The notes below the pieces were generated by a model. It did no database searches. It was not told the origin of the DNA and saw only the letters and a program-made list of their open reading frames with translations. Below, piece by piece: positions 46,051 through 55,293 of a stretch of 64,000 nt of DNA; the stretch's first letter is position 1; each line of letters opens with the position of its first letter. The position numbers and the translations under genes are program-made. This DNA comes from Polynucleobacter sp. HIN5 (GTDB lineage Bacteria; Pseudomonadota; Gammaproteobacteria; Burkholderiales; Burkholderiaceae), in the NCBI RefSeq assembly GCF_030297555.1, contig NZ_AP028136.1:620001-684000 (forward strand), read 5' to 3'.

Positions 46051-46139
46051 ATGGATAAAACAAAAATTCCAGAATGGTCTATAGTTACAGCACTGAGTTT
46101 TTATCAACGTGTTCGCTCTGTTACTAATAAAGGAAAAAA

Positions 46140-46721
46140 ATGGAACATACATTGCCCCAGTTGCCTTATGCACTTGATGCACTAGCGCCTTATATTTCAA
46201 AAGAGACATTGGAGTATCACTATGGCAAGCATCATCAGACTTATGTGACCAATCTGAATAATCTCATCAAGGGAACCGAGTTTGAGAACTCTGGCCTCGA
46301 AGAGATTGTTAAAAAATCATCAGGCGGCATCTTTAATAATGCCGCTCAGGTATGGAATCACACCTTCTATTGGTTTGGTTTAAAGCCAAACGGTGGCGGT
46401 GCGCCATCGGGTGCCTTAGCAGATGCGATCAATGCGAAGTGGGGCTCGTTTGATAAGTTCAAAGAAGAGTTCACCAAGTGCGCAGTGGGTACGTTTGGAT
46501 CGGGCTGGGCCTGGTTGGTTAAGAAAGCGGATGGTAGTCTCGATTTAGTATCGACTAGCAATGCTGCGACACCATTAACAACCGATGCGAAGCCACTGTT
46601 GACCTGTGACGTATGGGAGCACGCGTATTACATTGACACTCGGAATGCTCGTCCTAAGTATGTCGAGAATTTCTGGAATCTCGTGAATTGGGATTTTGTT
46701 AGCAAAAACTTCGCATCCTAA
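46140..46721 (+). CDS. sodB: Superoxide dismutase, Fe/Mn family
   Basis: 193-residue SOD. Metal ligands are H27 ([10 protein letters not shown]), H74 (QVWNHTFYW), D157 and H161 ([10 protein letters not shown]). Length, the N-terminus [18 protein letters not shown] and the [12 protein letters not shown] region are those of the iron-type SodB of proteobacteria. Strong ribosome site AAAGGA. It probably has its own promoter in the 156-bp gap upstream. Confidence 0.95.
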   Translation: MEHTLPQLPYALDALAPYISKETLEYHYGKHHQTYVTNLNNLIKGTEFENSGLEEIVKKSSGGIFNNAAQVWNHTFYWFGLKPNGGGAPSGALADAINAKWGSFDKFKEEFTKCAVGTFGSGWAWLVKKADGSLDLVSTSNAATPLTTDAKPLLTCDVWEHAYYIDTRNARPKYVENFWNLVNWDFVSKNFAS

Positions 46722-46739
46722 ATACAACAAAGAACCCAT

Positions 46740-47321
46740 ATGACATCGATTCTGAGCTCTTTAGGTAAGACCGTCCTAGTCGGATTTATCCTGCTTGCCC
46801 TCATTGTGGTCACCCTAGGGGGATCCAATGTGGGGAGCTCAGCGTGGGTAACCTTTGCATTTCGTTTCCTGCATGTGATTTCTGGGGTGATGTGGGTGGG
46901 CCTGTTGTGGTATTTCAACTTTGTACAGATTCCATCCATGCCAAAGATTCCGGATGAACAAAAGCCTGCGGTGGCGAAAGTGATTGCACCAATGGCCTTG
47001 AAATGGTTTCGTTATGCAGCAATGGCTACGGTATTAACCGGATTTACTCTCGCTGTACTCAATGGCTATGCCCATCAAGCATTCACACTCCAGCAACCTT
47101 TTTTAGCAATTGGCCTAGGCATGTGGATTGCCTTAATAATGGCGTTTAATGTTTGGTTCGTGATTTGGCCCAATCAGAAACGTGCACTCGGGATTGTTGA
47201 AGTTGATGCAGCAACCAAAGCCAAGTCCGCACGTATCGCCATGCTCACCTCGCGGATCAATACGATTCTATCGATCCCCATGTTGTATTTGATGGTAGCT
47301 CAGCAAAACGGCGGTTTGTAA
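46740..47321 (+). CDS. PuuD-like (urate hydroxylase N-terminal type) membrane protein
   Basis: 193-residue protein with about five TM helices. RFLHVISGVMWVGLLWYFNFVQIPSMP is the conserved opening of the membrane domain of PuuD-like urate hydroxylases; a conserved His (HVISG) and a WFRYAAMATVLTG segment follow. The cytochrome c part of full PuuD is missing, so it is probably a stand-alone relative. 18 bp after sodB. No purine genes are nearby. Confidence 0.7.
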   Translation: MTSILSSLGKTVLVGFILLALIVVTLGGSNVGSSAWVTFAFRFLHVISGVMWVGLLWYFNFVQIPSMPKIPDEQKPAVAKVIAPMALKWFRYAAMATVLTGFTLAVLNGYAHQAFTLQQPFLAIGLGMWIALIMAFNVWFVIWPNQKRALGIVEVDAATKAKSARIAMLTSRINTILSIPMLYLMVAQQNGGL

Positions 47322-47336
47322 GAAAGCCTTCAGTCG

Positions 47337-48224
47337 TTAAAACTGATAAAGACACCCTGGGTTCTCGCTCAGAACCTGCTTACGAATCTCTGGATCAGGG
47401 ATCCACACGTGTAGTAAATCTAAAAGATCTGCATCGTTTGGCATCGTTCCTTTGACCATCACATGGGGCCAGTCCGTGCCCCATACCACCTGCCTTGAAT
47501 TCGCAGCAATCAAGGCATGTGCAAATGGATTGGTATCGGAGTAGGGGATTCTTTCCTCGGTTGTAATTCGATAGGGGCCGGTAAGCTTGACCCAAGCCCG
47601 CTCCTCGCGCATTAGCGATAACAGGTTTTGAAATCCACGATCTTTGACGCCAAGATTTGTTTTTAAATACCCAAGATGTCCTAGAACGACTGGGACCGGG
47701 AAATTCGATAAGAGTTGTGCGAGGTCGGGGAACTCATTAACGTGCATCAGAAACTCTAAATGCCAGCCAAAGGGTGCAATCTGGTTCGCTAATTTGGTTA
47801 ATTGCTTGATTGGTAAAACACCTTTCGCTTCAGCAAGATCGACAATATTGCAGCGCACTCCACGAATTCCAGCACGATGAAGATCTTCTAATGCTGTATC
47901 GTTAATATGCCAATCCGCCACCGCGACTCCCCGAAAGCGCGATGGATTGGTTTTAATTGCTGCAAGCAATGCACGATTATCGGTTCCATAAATACTGGGC
48001 TGGACCAATACCGATCGTTGAACGCCTAGGCTGTCGAGTAGTGCCTGATATTGTGAAAGTAAGGCATCTGGGGGCGTATAGATCCGATTTGGTATGTAGG
48101 GATACAAGGATTGAGGACCACAGATGTGCGCATGGCAATCCGTTGCGTTCTCAGAAAGAACGAGACCAGGCTTTTTGAGGGCCTGGTCTGGTGCTTGGCA
48201 AAGGGGAGCGTTATTGTGGTTCAA
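47337..48224 (-). CDS. Amidohydrolase family protein (PDC lactonase-like)
   Basis: TIM-barrel metal hydrolase resembling 2-pyrone-4,6-dicarboxylate lactonase. TDCHAHICGP (HxH), RSVLVQPSIYGTDN, GVRCNIVD, LEFLMHVNEFPDL, VVLGHLGYLK and VVWGTDWPHVMV are in order. There is no ATG in frame between the upstream Bug gene and the conserved region; the start must be a TTG or GTG. I use the TTG at 48224, overlapping the Bug stop by 14 bp, but starts as far as 48293 are open. Start uncertain, family confident. Confidence 0.8.
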   Translation of the reverse strand: MNHNNAPLCQAPDQALKKPGLVLSENATDCHAHICGPQSLYPYIPNRIYTPPDALLSQYQALLDSLGVQRSVLVQPSIYGTDNRALLAAIKTNPSRFRGVAVADWHINDTALEDLHRAGIRGVRCNIVDLAEAKGVLPIKQLTKLANQIAPFGWHLEFLMHVNEFPDLAQLLSNFPVPVVLGHLGYLKTNLGVKDRGFQNLLSLMREERAWVKLTGPYRITTEERIPYSDTNPFAHALIAANSRQVVWGTDWPHVMVKGTMPNDADLLDLLHVWIPDPEIRKQVLSENPGCLYQF

Positions 48225-49200
48225 TCCCAGCGTCTTTAGCAATCTTGGTGTACTTGCTGATTTCACTCCGAACAAACTTTTCGGTTTCGGCAAGATTCAT
48301 TGGTTTGATGGTGATGCCTGCTTTGGCATATGCCGATTTCACCTCAGAGTCACCTAGGGCACGATTGATATCCGTATTGAGTTTTTGCAAGACCGCTTGC
48401 GGTGTTGCTGATGGTGCCCAAACGCCGACCCACAAACCAATCTCAAAGCCAGAAAAACCTTGCTCAGCAATCGTGGGAATATTGGGGGCTGCCTCAGCGC
48501 GGGTGGCACCGGTTACGCCCAATGCGCGAACTTTACCACCCTGAATTTGTGAGATGGCAGTTTGTAAAGGAGCCATGTAGTAGGCGGTACGTCCAGCAAT
48601 AGTTTCTTGAATCGCTTCAGGAGATCCTTTAAAGGGGACGTGCAGCATTTTGATACCAGCGGTTTGATTGAAATACTCAGCCGCTAAATGGGTTGAGCTA
48701 CCGACACCAGCGCTAGCAAATGGAATATCACCTGGTTTTGCTTTGGCGGCATTAATCAAGTCTTTAAGAGTCTTATAGGGGCTATCAGCCGACACAACAA
48801 GGGCGTATGGACTGCTTCCTAAAATATTGACATCGGTGAGGCTCTTTAGGTCATAAGGCAGTTTTTTATAAATGGCAGGATTGGCGGCATAGGATGCGGA
48901 TTGAACCAAAAGGGTATAACCATCAGGTTCAGAGTTCACCACCACACCAGTACCTAGCAAGCCACCAGCACCGGGACGGTTTTCAATAATGACGGGTTGC
49001 TTCCAGGTTTCTGAAAGGCTTTTAGCAACAATACGCCCAGCAATGTCAGCACCCGATCCAGGCGTGAGAGGCACGACCATTTTGACGGTTTTGTTAGGAT
49101 AGTTAGCTGCCGCGCTTTGTGCTTGAATTGGCAGGCTAAATGCCCCAGCAAATGCAAGCGTGGTTACGCCAATCAGATATTTCTTGAAACTAAATTGCAT
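48211..49200 (-). CDS. Bug-family tripartite tricarboxylate transporter binding protein
   Basis: 329-residue periplasmic binding protein with signal peptide 1-27. KTVKMVVPLTPGSGADIAGRIVA, the ENRPGAGGLLGTGVVV loop and DGYTLLVQSASYAA are Bug/TctC hallmarks. Direct coupling to an amidohydrolase gene suggests the ligand is an aromatic or carboxylic acid degraded by it, which is inference. No TctAB partners nearby. Confidence 0.9.
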   Translation of the reverse strand: MQFSFKKYLIGVTTLAFAGAFSLPIQAQSAAANYPNKTVKMVVPLTPGSGADIAGRIVAKSLSETWKQPVIIENRPGAGGLLGTGVVVNSEPDGYTLLVQSASYAANPAIYKKLPYDLKSLTDVNILGSSPYALVVSADSPYKTLKDLINAAKAKPGDIPFASAGVGSSTHLAAEYFNQTAGIKMLHVPFKGSPEAIQETIAGRTAYYMAPLQTAISQIQGGKVRALGVTGATRAEAAPNIPTIAEQGFSGFEIGLWVGVWAPSATPQAVLQKLNTDINRALGDSEVKSAYAKAGITIKPMNLAETEKFVRSEISKYTKIAKDAGIEPQ

Positions 49201-49232
49201 GATGTCTCCTTTTTATTATGACTGCTTGTCTA

Positions 49233-50024
49233 CTATGCCACAGAATCTAAAAATCCCCGCAGTGCATGGTTGAACTCAGCCGGTTTTTCGATATTGGATA
49301 GATGGGCCGCTTGATCAATCGCGATCAGCGAAGAATGGGGAATAAGCCGATGCAGGACGGTGGATTGCTCATAGGTACACGCTGGATCCTGCCTACCTAA
49401 CAAAATCAGAGTTGGCGCCTTAATTTTCAAGAGCATCGTCGATTGCGCCATATCCCGAACGGCACTGGCGCAGCCCAGATAGCCCTCCACTGGTGTAGCT
49501 AAGATCATCTTTCGTACCCGTTCAATTTGATCTGGCTCGCGCTCAATAAAATCGTTTAAGAACCAACGTTTGATCGTTCCATCTACGAGGCCGGCGATTC
49601 CTTGTGATCTCACAATGGCAAAACGCTCCTCCCACATGCTGCGCGGAGGCATCTCGCTGGCGGTATCACAAAGACTTAGCGATAGAACACTCTCTGGATA
49701 GTTAGCACCAATGTATTGGCAAATCATGCCCCCCATGGAGAGACCTGCAAAATGCGCCTTCTTAATTCCCAGAGCATTCATCAGGGCAACCAGATCTTCC
49801 GCTAGAAGGGCAATGCTATAGGGGCCCGGCGTTACTTCGCTTTGACCATGGCCGCGCGTGTCATAACGAATCACTCGATAGCGGTCAGTGAGCGCAGGCA
49901 GAGTGCGATCCCACATTTCTAAACTGGACATCAGGCTATTACTCAAGAAAACGGGGGGACCATTCTCCGGACCATCGATTTGATAAGCGATCTTGATTTG
50001 ATTAGCATTTATAAACTGTCTCAT
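49233..50024 (-). CDS. Alpha/beta hydrolase, 3-oxoadipate enol-lactonase-like
   Basis: 263-residue hydrolase. FLSNSLMSSLEMWDRTLPAL, the nucleophile elbow FAGLSMGGMICQ (Ser), LILLGRQDPACTYEQS (Asp region) and AAHLSNIEKPAEF (His) form the triad. The pattern is that of PcaD. Start at 50024 has AAGGAG upstream; the open frame continues further but overlaps the acyltransferase gene. It may act with the amidohydrolase and Bug protein in a lactone/aromatic acid route; the other beta-ketoadipate genes are not here. Confidence 0.83.
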   Translation of the reverse strand: MRQFINANQIKIAYQIDGPENGPPVFLSNSLMSSLEMWDRTLPALTDRYRVIRYDTRGHGQSEVTPGPYSIALLAEDLVALMNALGIKKAHFAGLSMGGMICQYIGANYPESVLSLSLCDTASEMPPRSMWEERFAIVRSQGIAGLVDGTIKRWFLNDFIEREPDQIERVRKMILATPVEGYLGCASAVRDMAQSTMLLKIKAPTLILLGRQDPACTYEQSTVLHRLIPHSSLIAIDQAAHLSNIEKPAEFNHALRGFLDSVA

Positions 50025-50055
50025 GGTTTTATCTCCTTGAGACGCTATTTTTACA

Positions 50056-50940
50056 CTAATAAATCTTAGCTTCTCCAGCAGGTCGATTCTTAAAACGCTT
50101 ATGGACCCAATAGTATTCGGCTGGACGCAGACGAATCGCATTTTCAAAGCATTGATTAAGTCGAGCGGTATCGGCTTCTTCATCATCACTTGGAAATGAC
50201 TCAAGTGCTTTACCGATATGACAAATGTATCCAGAGCGATCAGGATTAAGAGTTGTTTGCATAATACAAACTTCGGCACCGCTGAGTTTGGCTAATCGTG
50301 AAATCGCGTTAATCGTATTGGCTTGAACACCAAAGAATGGAACAAATACCGAGTCTTTGATACCAAGATCGATATCAGGTGCGATGAAAACAAAATTACC
50401 ATTTTTAATCTCTCGGACCGTCTCGATGAGATGCCCTTGCCTTGGAATGGATCGTCCACCAAAGCGACCGCGCCACTCGATGATCTTTTGATCAAAAAAT
50501 GGATTTTTCATCTTTTGATAGAGCGTCACTCCCCGCGGCCAATCCATTTTCTCGGCTAAGGCACACAAAGCAATGCCACCTTCAATGCCTACAAAATGGG
50601 GGTTGACCAAAATGCGGGGCTTTCGGTCCCCTAATTCAATTTCAGAATCAATCTGAATCATTTCATTGATCTGAGCGGGGGTGCCAAGCCAAATCCGACT
50701 GCGTTCCAAAATACTGCGCCCAAATAACTGCCAATGTTGCAAAGCCAACACCTCAATTTCTTTAGCAGATAGTTTTGGAAAACAAAGACGTAAGTTAATT
50801 AAGACCACGCGCTGACGATCGCTTGGTATATGGGCGACGATCCATCCTAAACCACGACCCAGTTGAATAATCCATGCATATGGAAGAATTAGGACAAAGC
50901 GTAACAGTGATACAGAGAGGTGGTTAAAAAAGGTTTGCAA
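50056..50940 (-). CDS. Lipid A biosynthesis acyltransferase (LpxL/HtrB family)
   Basis: 294-residue inner-membrane enzyme adding secondary acyl chains to lipid A. One N-terminal TM helix, then NLRLCFPKLSAKE, the catalytic motif in NPHFVGIEGG, here HX4E rather than HX4D, and RGGRSIPRQG-like FGGRSIPRQGH, then the C-terminal NQCFENAIRLRPAEYYWVHKRFKNRP. Both Asp and Glu occur in LpxL homologues. It is upstream of the enol-lactonase gene on the same strand but functionally unrelated. Confidence 0.9.
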   Translation of the reverse strand: MQTFFNHLSVSLLRFVLILPYAWIIQLGRGLGWIVAHIPSDRQRVVLINLRLCFPKLSAKEIEVLALQHWQLFGRSILERSRIWLGTPAQINEMIQIDSEIELGDRKPRILVNPHFVGIEGGIALCALAEKMDWPRGVTLYQKMKNPFFDQKIIEWRGRFGGRSIPRQGHLIETVREIKNGNFVFIAPDIDLGIKDSVFVPFFGVQANTINAISRLAKLSGAEVCIMQTTLNPDRSGYICHIGKALESFPSDDEEADTARLNQCFENAIRLRPAEYYWVHKRFKNRPAGEAKIY

Positions 50941-51009
50941 ATAAGTCCTCGTGAGGTATCACTATATACCTCAATAAAGACCCTACAAACTATAGCGTAA
51001 ACTGCGTAC

Positions 51010-51522
51010 ATGAGACAAACCATTTTGCGGATCCTCTGGGTTTTGGGTGGGGCAAGTGTGGCGTTGTTTTTGGCCTTGCATGTGGTTCGTCCACAAGATT
51101 CCACCTTATTACTTGCCTCCTTGGGTGGCTCAACACTATTCTTGTTTGGTCTAACAACACTGCCGCCGACGCAGCCCAGGGCATTATTTGGTGGCCATCT
51201 CCTATCTGCCCTCATTGGAGTGATCTGCTATCAAGTCTTTGGCGATTCAACTTGGGTATTGGTCGTATCGGTGCTTATTACGATCGCGGTGTTATTGCTA
51301 ACGAAGACAGTGCATCCGCCCGCAGGAGCCAACCCCTTGATCATGATTCATGCGCATGCTGGGTTTATGGATATTTGGACCCATGTTCTGCTGGGCGTCC
51401 TCGTATTGGCTGCCACCACATTTGTTTGGTCACGACTTGGGATCGGCACTGCAAAGTACCCTATCAAATGGAATCAGGAGTCTCCGCCCGGACCCCATTG
51501 GGGTCCTTGGGGATCAGTCTAA
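51010..51522 (+). CDS. HPP family membrane protein
   Basis: 170-residue protein with four to five TM helices. KTVHPPAGANPLIMI contains the HPP motif that names the family; TLLLASLGGSTLFLFGL and PRALFGGHLLSALIG are also conserved. Some HPP proteins (for example NIT-linked plant/cyanobacterial ones) transport nitrite; here no such context is seen. The 3' end overlaps the convergent nnrD by 4 bp. Confidence 0.85.
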   Translation: MRQTILRILWVLGGASVALFLALHVVRPQDSTLLLASLGGSTLFLFGLTTLPPTQPRALFGGHLLSALIGVICYQVFGDSTWVLVVSVLITIAVLLLTKTVHPPAGANPLIMIHAHAGFMDIWTHVLLGVLVLAATTFVWSRLGIGTAKYPIKWNQESPPGPHWGPWGSV

Positions 51523-52379
51523 GCTTGATTAATTAACAAACGAACCGCTTTGGCTAATTCGAGTGGAGTCATGCCATTAGGCCCGATTCCGGATTGAACC
51601 AGTTGATCAGCGGCGCGCGCATGAAGCTCAACGGCAAGACAAGTTGCCTCCCATAAATTGAGATGATGGCGAATCCCTTGAGCCGCAAGTGAGGCGATAA
51701 GGCCTGTTAGGACGTCCCCCATGCCACCGGTTGCCATGCCAGGATTACCCGCTTGACAGGTATAGATCGCATCAGCTGGCGAACCAACTAATGTATCGTG
51801 ACCTTTGAGAACCACATAGCATCGAAATCGATCAATTAGTAACTGAATAGCCCCTGATCTATTGGCCTGAATCTCACCCGCCGATACACCCAATAAACGA
51901 GACGCCTCGCCGGGGTGAGGCGTAATTGTGCAGGGATCTTTACGCTCTCGTAATAATTGCGCTAACCGTGGGTGGTCAGCAATCAGATTTAAGGCATCCG
52001 CATCTAAGATCAGTGGACCAGAGAAGGCAAGACCTGCCTCCAAGAATTGCAAAGCTTGGTCACCCAAGCCCAAGCCGGGACCAATCGCAAGGCAATCCGG
52101 TTGTATGCGCTCAATGAAATCATGGGCGTTGACCACCTCACTAATGTCCTGAACCATCAACTCCGGTTGATCAATCTGCACATGAGCCGATTTAGAATCC
52201 AAGACCCCAATAATCGTCCAGCCCGCGCCACTATAAAGCGATCCATACGCGGATAAAAAAATAGCACCTGCCATACCTGGTGCACCACCTATTAGCAATA
52301 CCTTCCCCATATCGCCTTTATGCTCATGGGGCTTACGAATCAAGCGGGCACGCAGCGCAAGGGTATTTAGGTTTGGCAT
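51519..52379 (-). CDS. nnrD: ADP-dependent NAD(P)H-hydrate dehydratase
   Basis: 286-residue ribokinase-like repair enzyme that dehydrates damaged NAD(P)HX. HKGDMGKVLLIGGAPGMAGAIFLSA, LAIGPGLG, LILDADALN, TITPHPGEASRLLG and the final GNPGMATGGMGDVLTGLIASL are all diagnostic. The epimerase partner NnrE is usually fused at the N-terminus; here the protein is the dehydratase domain alone. 2 bp downstream of the beta-CASP nuclease gene. Confidence 0.92.
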   Translation of the reverse strand: MPNLNTLALRARLIRKPHEHKGDMGKVLLIGGAPGMAGAIFLSAYGSLYSGAGWTIIGVLDSKSAHVQIDQPELMVQDISEVVNAHDFIERIQPDCLAIGPGLGLGDQALQFLEAGLAFSGPLILDADALNLIADHPRLAQLLRERKDPCTITPHPGEASRLLGVSAGEIQANRSGAIQLLIDRFRCYVVLKGHDTLVGSPADAIYTCQAGNPGMATGGMGDVLTGLIASLAAQGIRHHLNLWEATCLAVELHARAADQLVQSGIGPNGMTPLELAKAVRLLINQA

Positions 52380-52381
52380 GA

Positions 52382-53797
52382 CTAGAGAGGGTAGGTGCTA
52401 TGAAGCTGAGGCAGATGAATATGGTCCCAGCCCAGTTGTGAATGGATGGCTGCCTTCAGTTGTTCTGCAGCATAGGGTTCTCCATGCGTAATATAAATAT
52501 GCGTTGGAGCTTGTCGAAATCCTTTTAACCAACGTATGAGTCCAGCCTGATCAGCATGGGCTGATAAACCGCCAATGGTATGGATAGAGGCTTTGACAGA
52601 AATTTCCTTACCAAATAGATGAACGATTTTTGCTTGATCAACAAGCCGCCGTCCCAATGTCCCTTCTGCCTGAAAACCGGTGATGATGATCGCATTATTA
52701 CGGTGAGGTAGATTCCATTTGAGATGGTGCACAATGCGACCGGCCTCGCACATGCCGCTAGCAGAGATCACAATGGCGCCGCCTTTAATGCGATTGAGTG
52801 CTTTGGACTCTTCAACGTCGGCAATAAAACGTAAATCTAGGCGGTTAGGGTTGTTTTGATACCAATCGAAGATAGCCTGCGCTGCTTCATCGAGGGAGGA
52901 ACGATATTCCTCGGTCAATCGAGTCACAGATGTAGCCATTGGCGAGTCAACCCAGATATTAAGATACGGCAAACGTTTGCGCCGAATTAAATCCATTAAT
53001 ACAAAAATGATTTCTTGGGTGCGACCAACCGCAAATGCGGGAATGATGATATTGCCATTGTGCTTGAGTGTATTCGTAATGACCTCTACGAGCTCATTCT
53101 CTGTGTCCTGTAGCGATCGATGTAAGCGATCGCCATAAGTCGATTCCACAATTAAGGTGTCAGCATGCTCAATTAGCTCAGGGTCGTTCATTAGCGGCCG
53201 CTCAAACATTCCTAAATCACCCGAGAAGACGGTGCGATGACTTTGTTGATTTTCTTTTTGAATATCGATCACCGTAATTGCGGCTCCCAGGATATGCCCG
53301 GCATCTAAAAATTCAATTTCGATCCCTTGACCAGGGCTAAAGCGGCGGTGATAAGGTACGGCCTTAAGTTGCGCTAAGCAATCGATGGCCTCGAGGGTGC
53401 TATAAAGAGGAACTGGAAGATCACCTTTCCAGCGGCCCTGAGCTTGTTTGCGTTGAGCGCGTTCATAATCGGCTTCTTGCAGATGCGCGCTATCCAAAAG
53501 CATGATTTTGAGTAAAGAGGCTGTCGCAGGAGTGCAATAGATAGCCCCCCGAAACCCTTGGGCGCATAAGCGCGGCAATAATCCACTGTGGTCAATATGT
53601 GCGTGGGTCAGAACCACAAAATCGAGCTCACGGGGAGAAATTGGGAGTTCAGCCAAATTTTTATCGTCCGCCTCTCGACCTCCTTGAAACATTCCATAAT
53701 CCACCATAAAGCAGTGGTGAACCCCACATGCTTTGCCGCGGATAAGGTATTTGGAGCCGGTGACCTCTTGGCCCGCGCCAAGGAATTGAATATGCAT
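52382..53797 (-). CDS. MBL-fold beta-CASP RNA-processing exonuclease-like protein
   Basis: 471-residue metallo-beta-lactamase protein with beta-CASP domain. LTHAHIDHSGLLPRL is the HxHxDH metal motif; DAGHILGAA, FSGDLGMF and VESTYGDRLH follow. The beta-CASP part has IPAFAVGRTQEI, ISASGMCEAGRIVHHLKW and GLSAHADQAGLIRWL with C-terminal ITHGEP. The family (YsaA/Ysh1-like, COG1236) includes bacterial RNA nucleases. The start lies 104 bp from the divergent usp gene. Confidence 0.9.
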   Translation of the reverse strand: MHIQFLGAGQEVTGSKYLIRGKACGVHHCFMVDYGMFQGGREADDKNLAELPISPRELDFVVLTHAHIDHSGLLPRLCAQGFRGAIYCTPATASLLKIMLLDSAHLQEADYERAQRKQAQGRWKGDLPVPLYSTLEAIDCLAQLKAVPYHRRFSPGQGIEIEFLDAGHILGAAITVIDIQKENQQSHRTVFSGDLGMFERPLMNDPELIEHADTLIVESTYGDRLHRSLQDTENELVEVITNTLKHNGNIIIPAFAVGRTQEIIFVLMDLIRRKRLPYLNIWVDSPMATSVTRLTEEYRSSLDEAAQAIFDWYQNNPNRLDLRFIADVEESKALNRIKGGAIVISASGMCEAGRIVHHLKWNLPHRNNAIIITGFQAEGTLGRRLVDQAKIVHLFGKEISVKASIHTIGGLSAHADQAGLIRWLKGFRQAPTHIYITHGEPYAAEQLKAAIHSQLGWDHIHLPQLHSTYPL

Positions 53798-53826
53798 AAA
53801 AAAATTAGGGATATAGGCGGCTGAAT

Positions 53827-53840
53827 TTGATATGGATCAA
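53827..53840 (+). promoter_or_regulatory. Perfect FNR/Anr box upstream of usp
   Basis: TTGAT-ATGG-ATCAA matches the FNR consensus TTGATNNNNATCAA exactly. A -10-like TACACT follows at 53862-53867, so transcription would begin near 53874 and the box would be centred at about -41, the class II activator position. It probably drives the universal stress gene under low oxygen. Confidence 0.85.
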
Positions 53841-53900
53841 GGGAATACCCAATAATATTGCTACACTGCTAGCACTGATTACATTGTGGAGGAGGATCAT

Positions 53901-54326
53901 ATGAAAATACTACTACCAATTGACGGCTCAAAGACTTCGTTGAGTGCGGCCAAATACGTTGCTCAATTAGTTGGCAATATGCGCAGTAAGTGTTCCGTTA
54001 CTCTGATTAATGTCCACGATGACTTCGGCCTCAATCACGTTAAGCAATTTGTCAGTAAAAGCGTAGTGGATGACTATTTACGTGAAATCAGTGAGAAAGA
54101 GTTAAAGCCCGCCCAGAAAGTTCTGGATGCAGCAGGCGTTAAGCACAACATGATCATCAAGCGCGGTCATGTGGCGCAAGAAATTCTACAAACTGCCACA
54201 AAAGAAAAGTTTGACATGATTGTGATGGGCGCTAAAGGTCGTGGCGGTATGCTCGATCTCTTGATTGGATCAGTTGCTCAACGGGTTGTATCATCAGCCA
54301 AGCAGCCTGTTCTCTTGGTGAAGTAA
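53901..54326 (+). CDS. Universal stress protein UspA family
   Basis: 141-residue USP. MKILLPIDGSKTSLSAAKYV opens the fold, and MGAKGRGGMLDLLIGSVAQRVV gives the ATP-binding GX2GX9GS motif. Start at 53901 has a strong GGAGGAGG 6 bp upstream; the open frame is slightly longer. A perfect FNR box precedes it, matching the anaerobic induction reported for several usp genes. A strong terminator follows, so it is monocistronic. Confidence 0.92.
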   Translation: MKILLPIDGSKTSLSAAKYVAQLVGNMRSKCSVTLINVHDDFGLNHVKQFVSKSVVDDYLREISEKELKPAQKVLDAAGVKHNMIIKRGHVAQEILQTATKEKFDMIVMGAKGRGGMLDLLIGSVAQRVVSSAKQPVLLVK

Positions 54327-54346
54327 TTTGCCATGAACACGATAGA

Positions 54347-54378
54347 AGGGCTGCCTTGGCAGCCCTTTGTTTTTGTTT
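54347..54378. terminator. Terminator between usp and TSUP genes
   Basis: Perfect 9-bp stem AGGGCTGCC (54347-54355) and GGCAGCCCT (54358-54366) with a two-base loop, followed by TTGTTTTTGTTT. It ends usp and lies directly before the stop of the convergent TSUP gene. Confidence 0.88.
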
Positions 54379-54381
54379 GAC

Positions 54382-55203
54382 CTAAAGCGCTTTCATTATC
54401 AAACCAATTGCAACGAGCCCCGAGAATCCGGCAAAAATGAGCTGAGTCCATTGGCTACTGATGCGAGGAGCGATTAGGCGACCTGCCATCATTCCGACAA
54501 TGGCGCCGATTGCGAACGGGATCGCCACTAACCAGTTCATGGTCCCCGCCAGCCCTGAGCCCACAACACCTCCGAGTGAAATCAGAGACAGAACGCCCAA
54601 AGAGGTAGCAACGATCGATTGTATTGGTAGATCACTGATGCGTTTGAGTGCTGGAACAATTACAAAGCCACCCCCAACACCTAAAAGACCTGATAAAAAT
54701 CCTGCCAGCGCTCCAGAGCCAATCAGAGCCCGTGCGCAAGGGACGGTCCAAATCAAACGACCAATCGATAAATCAAGGGAGCAGGGTACCGCTTTTGGTT
54801 CTTTATATACGCCCTTGGATTGCTGGTAGGCCTCTATGAAAATTCGTCCAGCGACGTAGAGGAGAACCAAAGAAAAAATCAGCATTAAGGGTCGATTGGG
54901 AATTTGGTGGGCTAACCAAAGCCCTGCGGGGGAGAGCAGCAAGCCTGCTAAAGCTAATAGCATGGCAGCGCGGTAACGCAATAATCCAGTTCGTAATGCC
55001 ATGATGGCACCTAGTGCGGATGCTACGGTTACTGCCAATAGTCCAATAGGACTTGCCTCAACCATGGGCAGATGGAGAACAAAGACAAGCAAAGGAACCG
55101 ATAAGATCCCACCCCCGGCACCCGTTAGCGCCATGATGAGGCCAACGAATACACCAAGCCCTGCGGGGATGAGGTGGGGTTGTAAAAGACCGATTAAATC
55201 CAT
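54382..55203 (-). CDS. TSUP/TauE-SafE family sulfur anion exporter
   Basis: 273-residue protein with eight or so TM helices. GVFVGLIMALTGAGGGILSVPLLVFVL and GALAGFLSGLLGVGGGFVIVPAL are the duplicated TSUP motifs. Divergent from a persulfide dioxygenase-like gene whose operon also holds a BigR regulator, so the substrate is probably sulfite or another product of sulfide detoxification. Start is ATG 55203; the frame extends one codon upstream as TTG. Confidence 0.88.
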   Translation of the reverse strand: MDLIGLLQPHLIPAGLGVFVGLIMALTGAGGGILSVPLLVFVLHLPMVEASPIGLLAVTVASALGAIMALRTGLLRYRAAMLLALAGLLLSPAGLWLAHQIPNRPLMLIFSLVLLYVAGRIFIEAYQQSKGVYKEPKAVPCSLDLSIGRLIWTVPCARALIGSGALAGFLSGLLGVGGGFVIVPALKRISDLPIQSIVATSLGVLSLISLGGVVGSGLAGTMNWLVAIPFAIGAIVGMMAGRLIAPRISSQWTQLIFAGFSGLVAIGLIMKAL

Positions 55204-55230
55204 CAAGATAGTATCAACGACTTGCCATTA

Positions 55231-55270
55231 GTTAAACTATAATATATTATATATTTATATATATTGTAAT
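55231..55270. promoter_or_regulatory. AT-rich operator region, candidate BigR site
   Basis: The divergent intergenic region (90 bp) carries a very AT-rich block with a perfect 12-bp palindrome ATAATATATTAT (55239-55250) and an overlapping alternating TATATA run to 55265. BigR/SqrR-type repressors bind AT-rich dyads in the promoters of such operons. It lies between the TSUP and MBL genes and could control both. Confidence 0.6.
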
Positions 55271-55293
55271 TCATCTTGAATAGGGGGTAAAGC

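Noticed and set aside
50024..50279. Long N-terminal extension of the enol-lactonase-like hydrolase
   Set aside because: The extra 85 residues overlap the lpxL-like gene; a strong ribosome site sits before the ATG at 50024.
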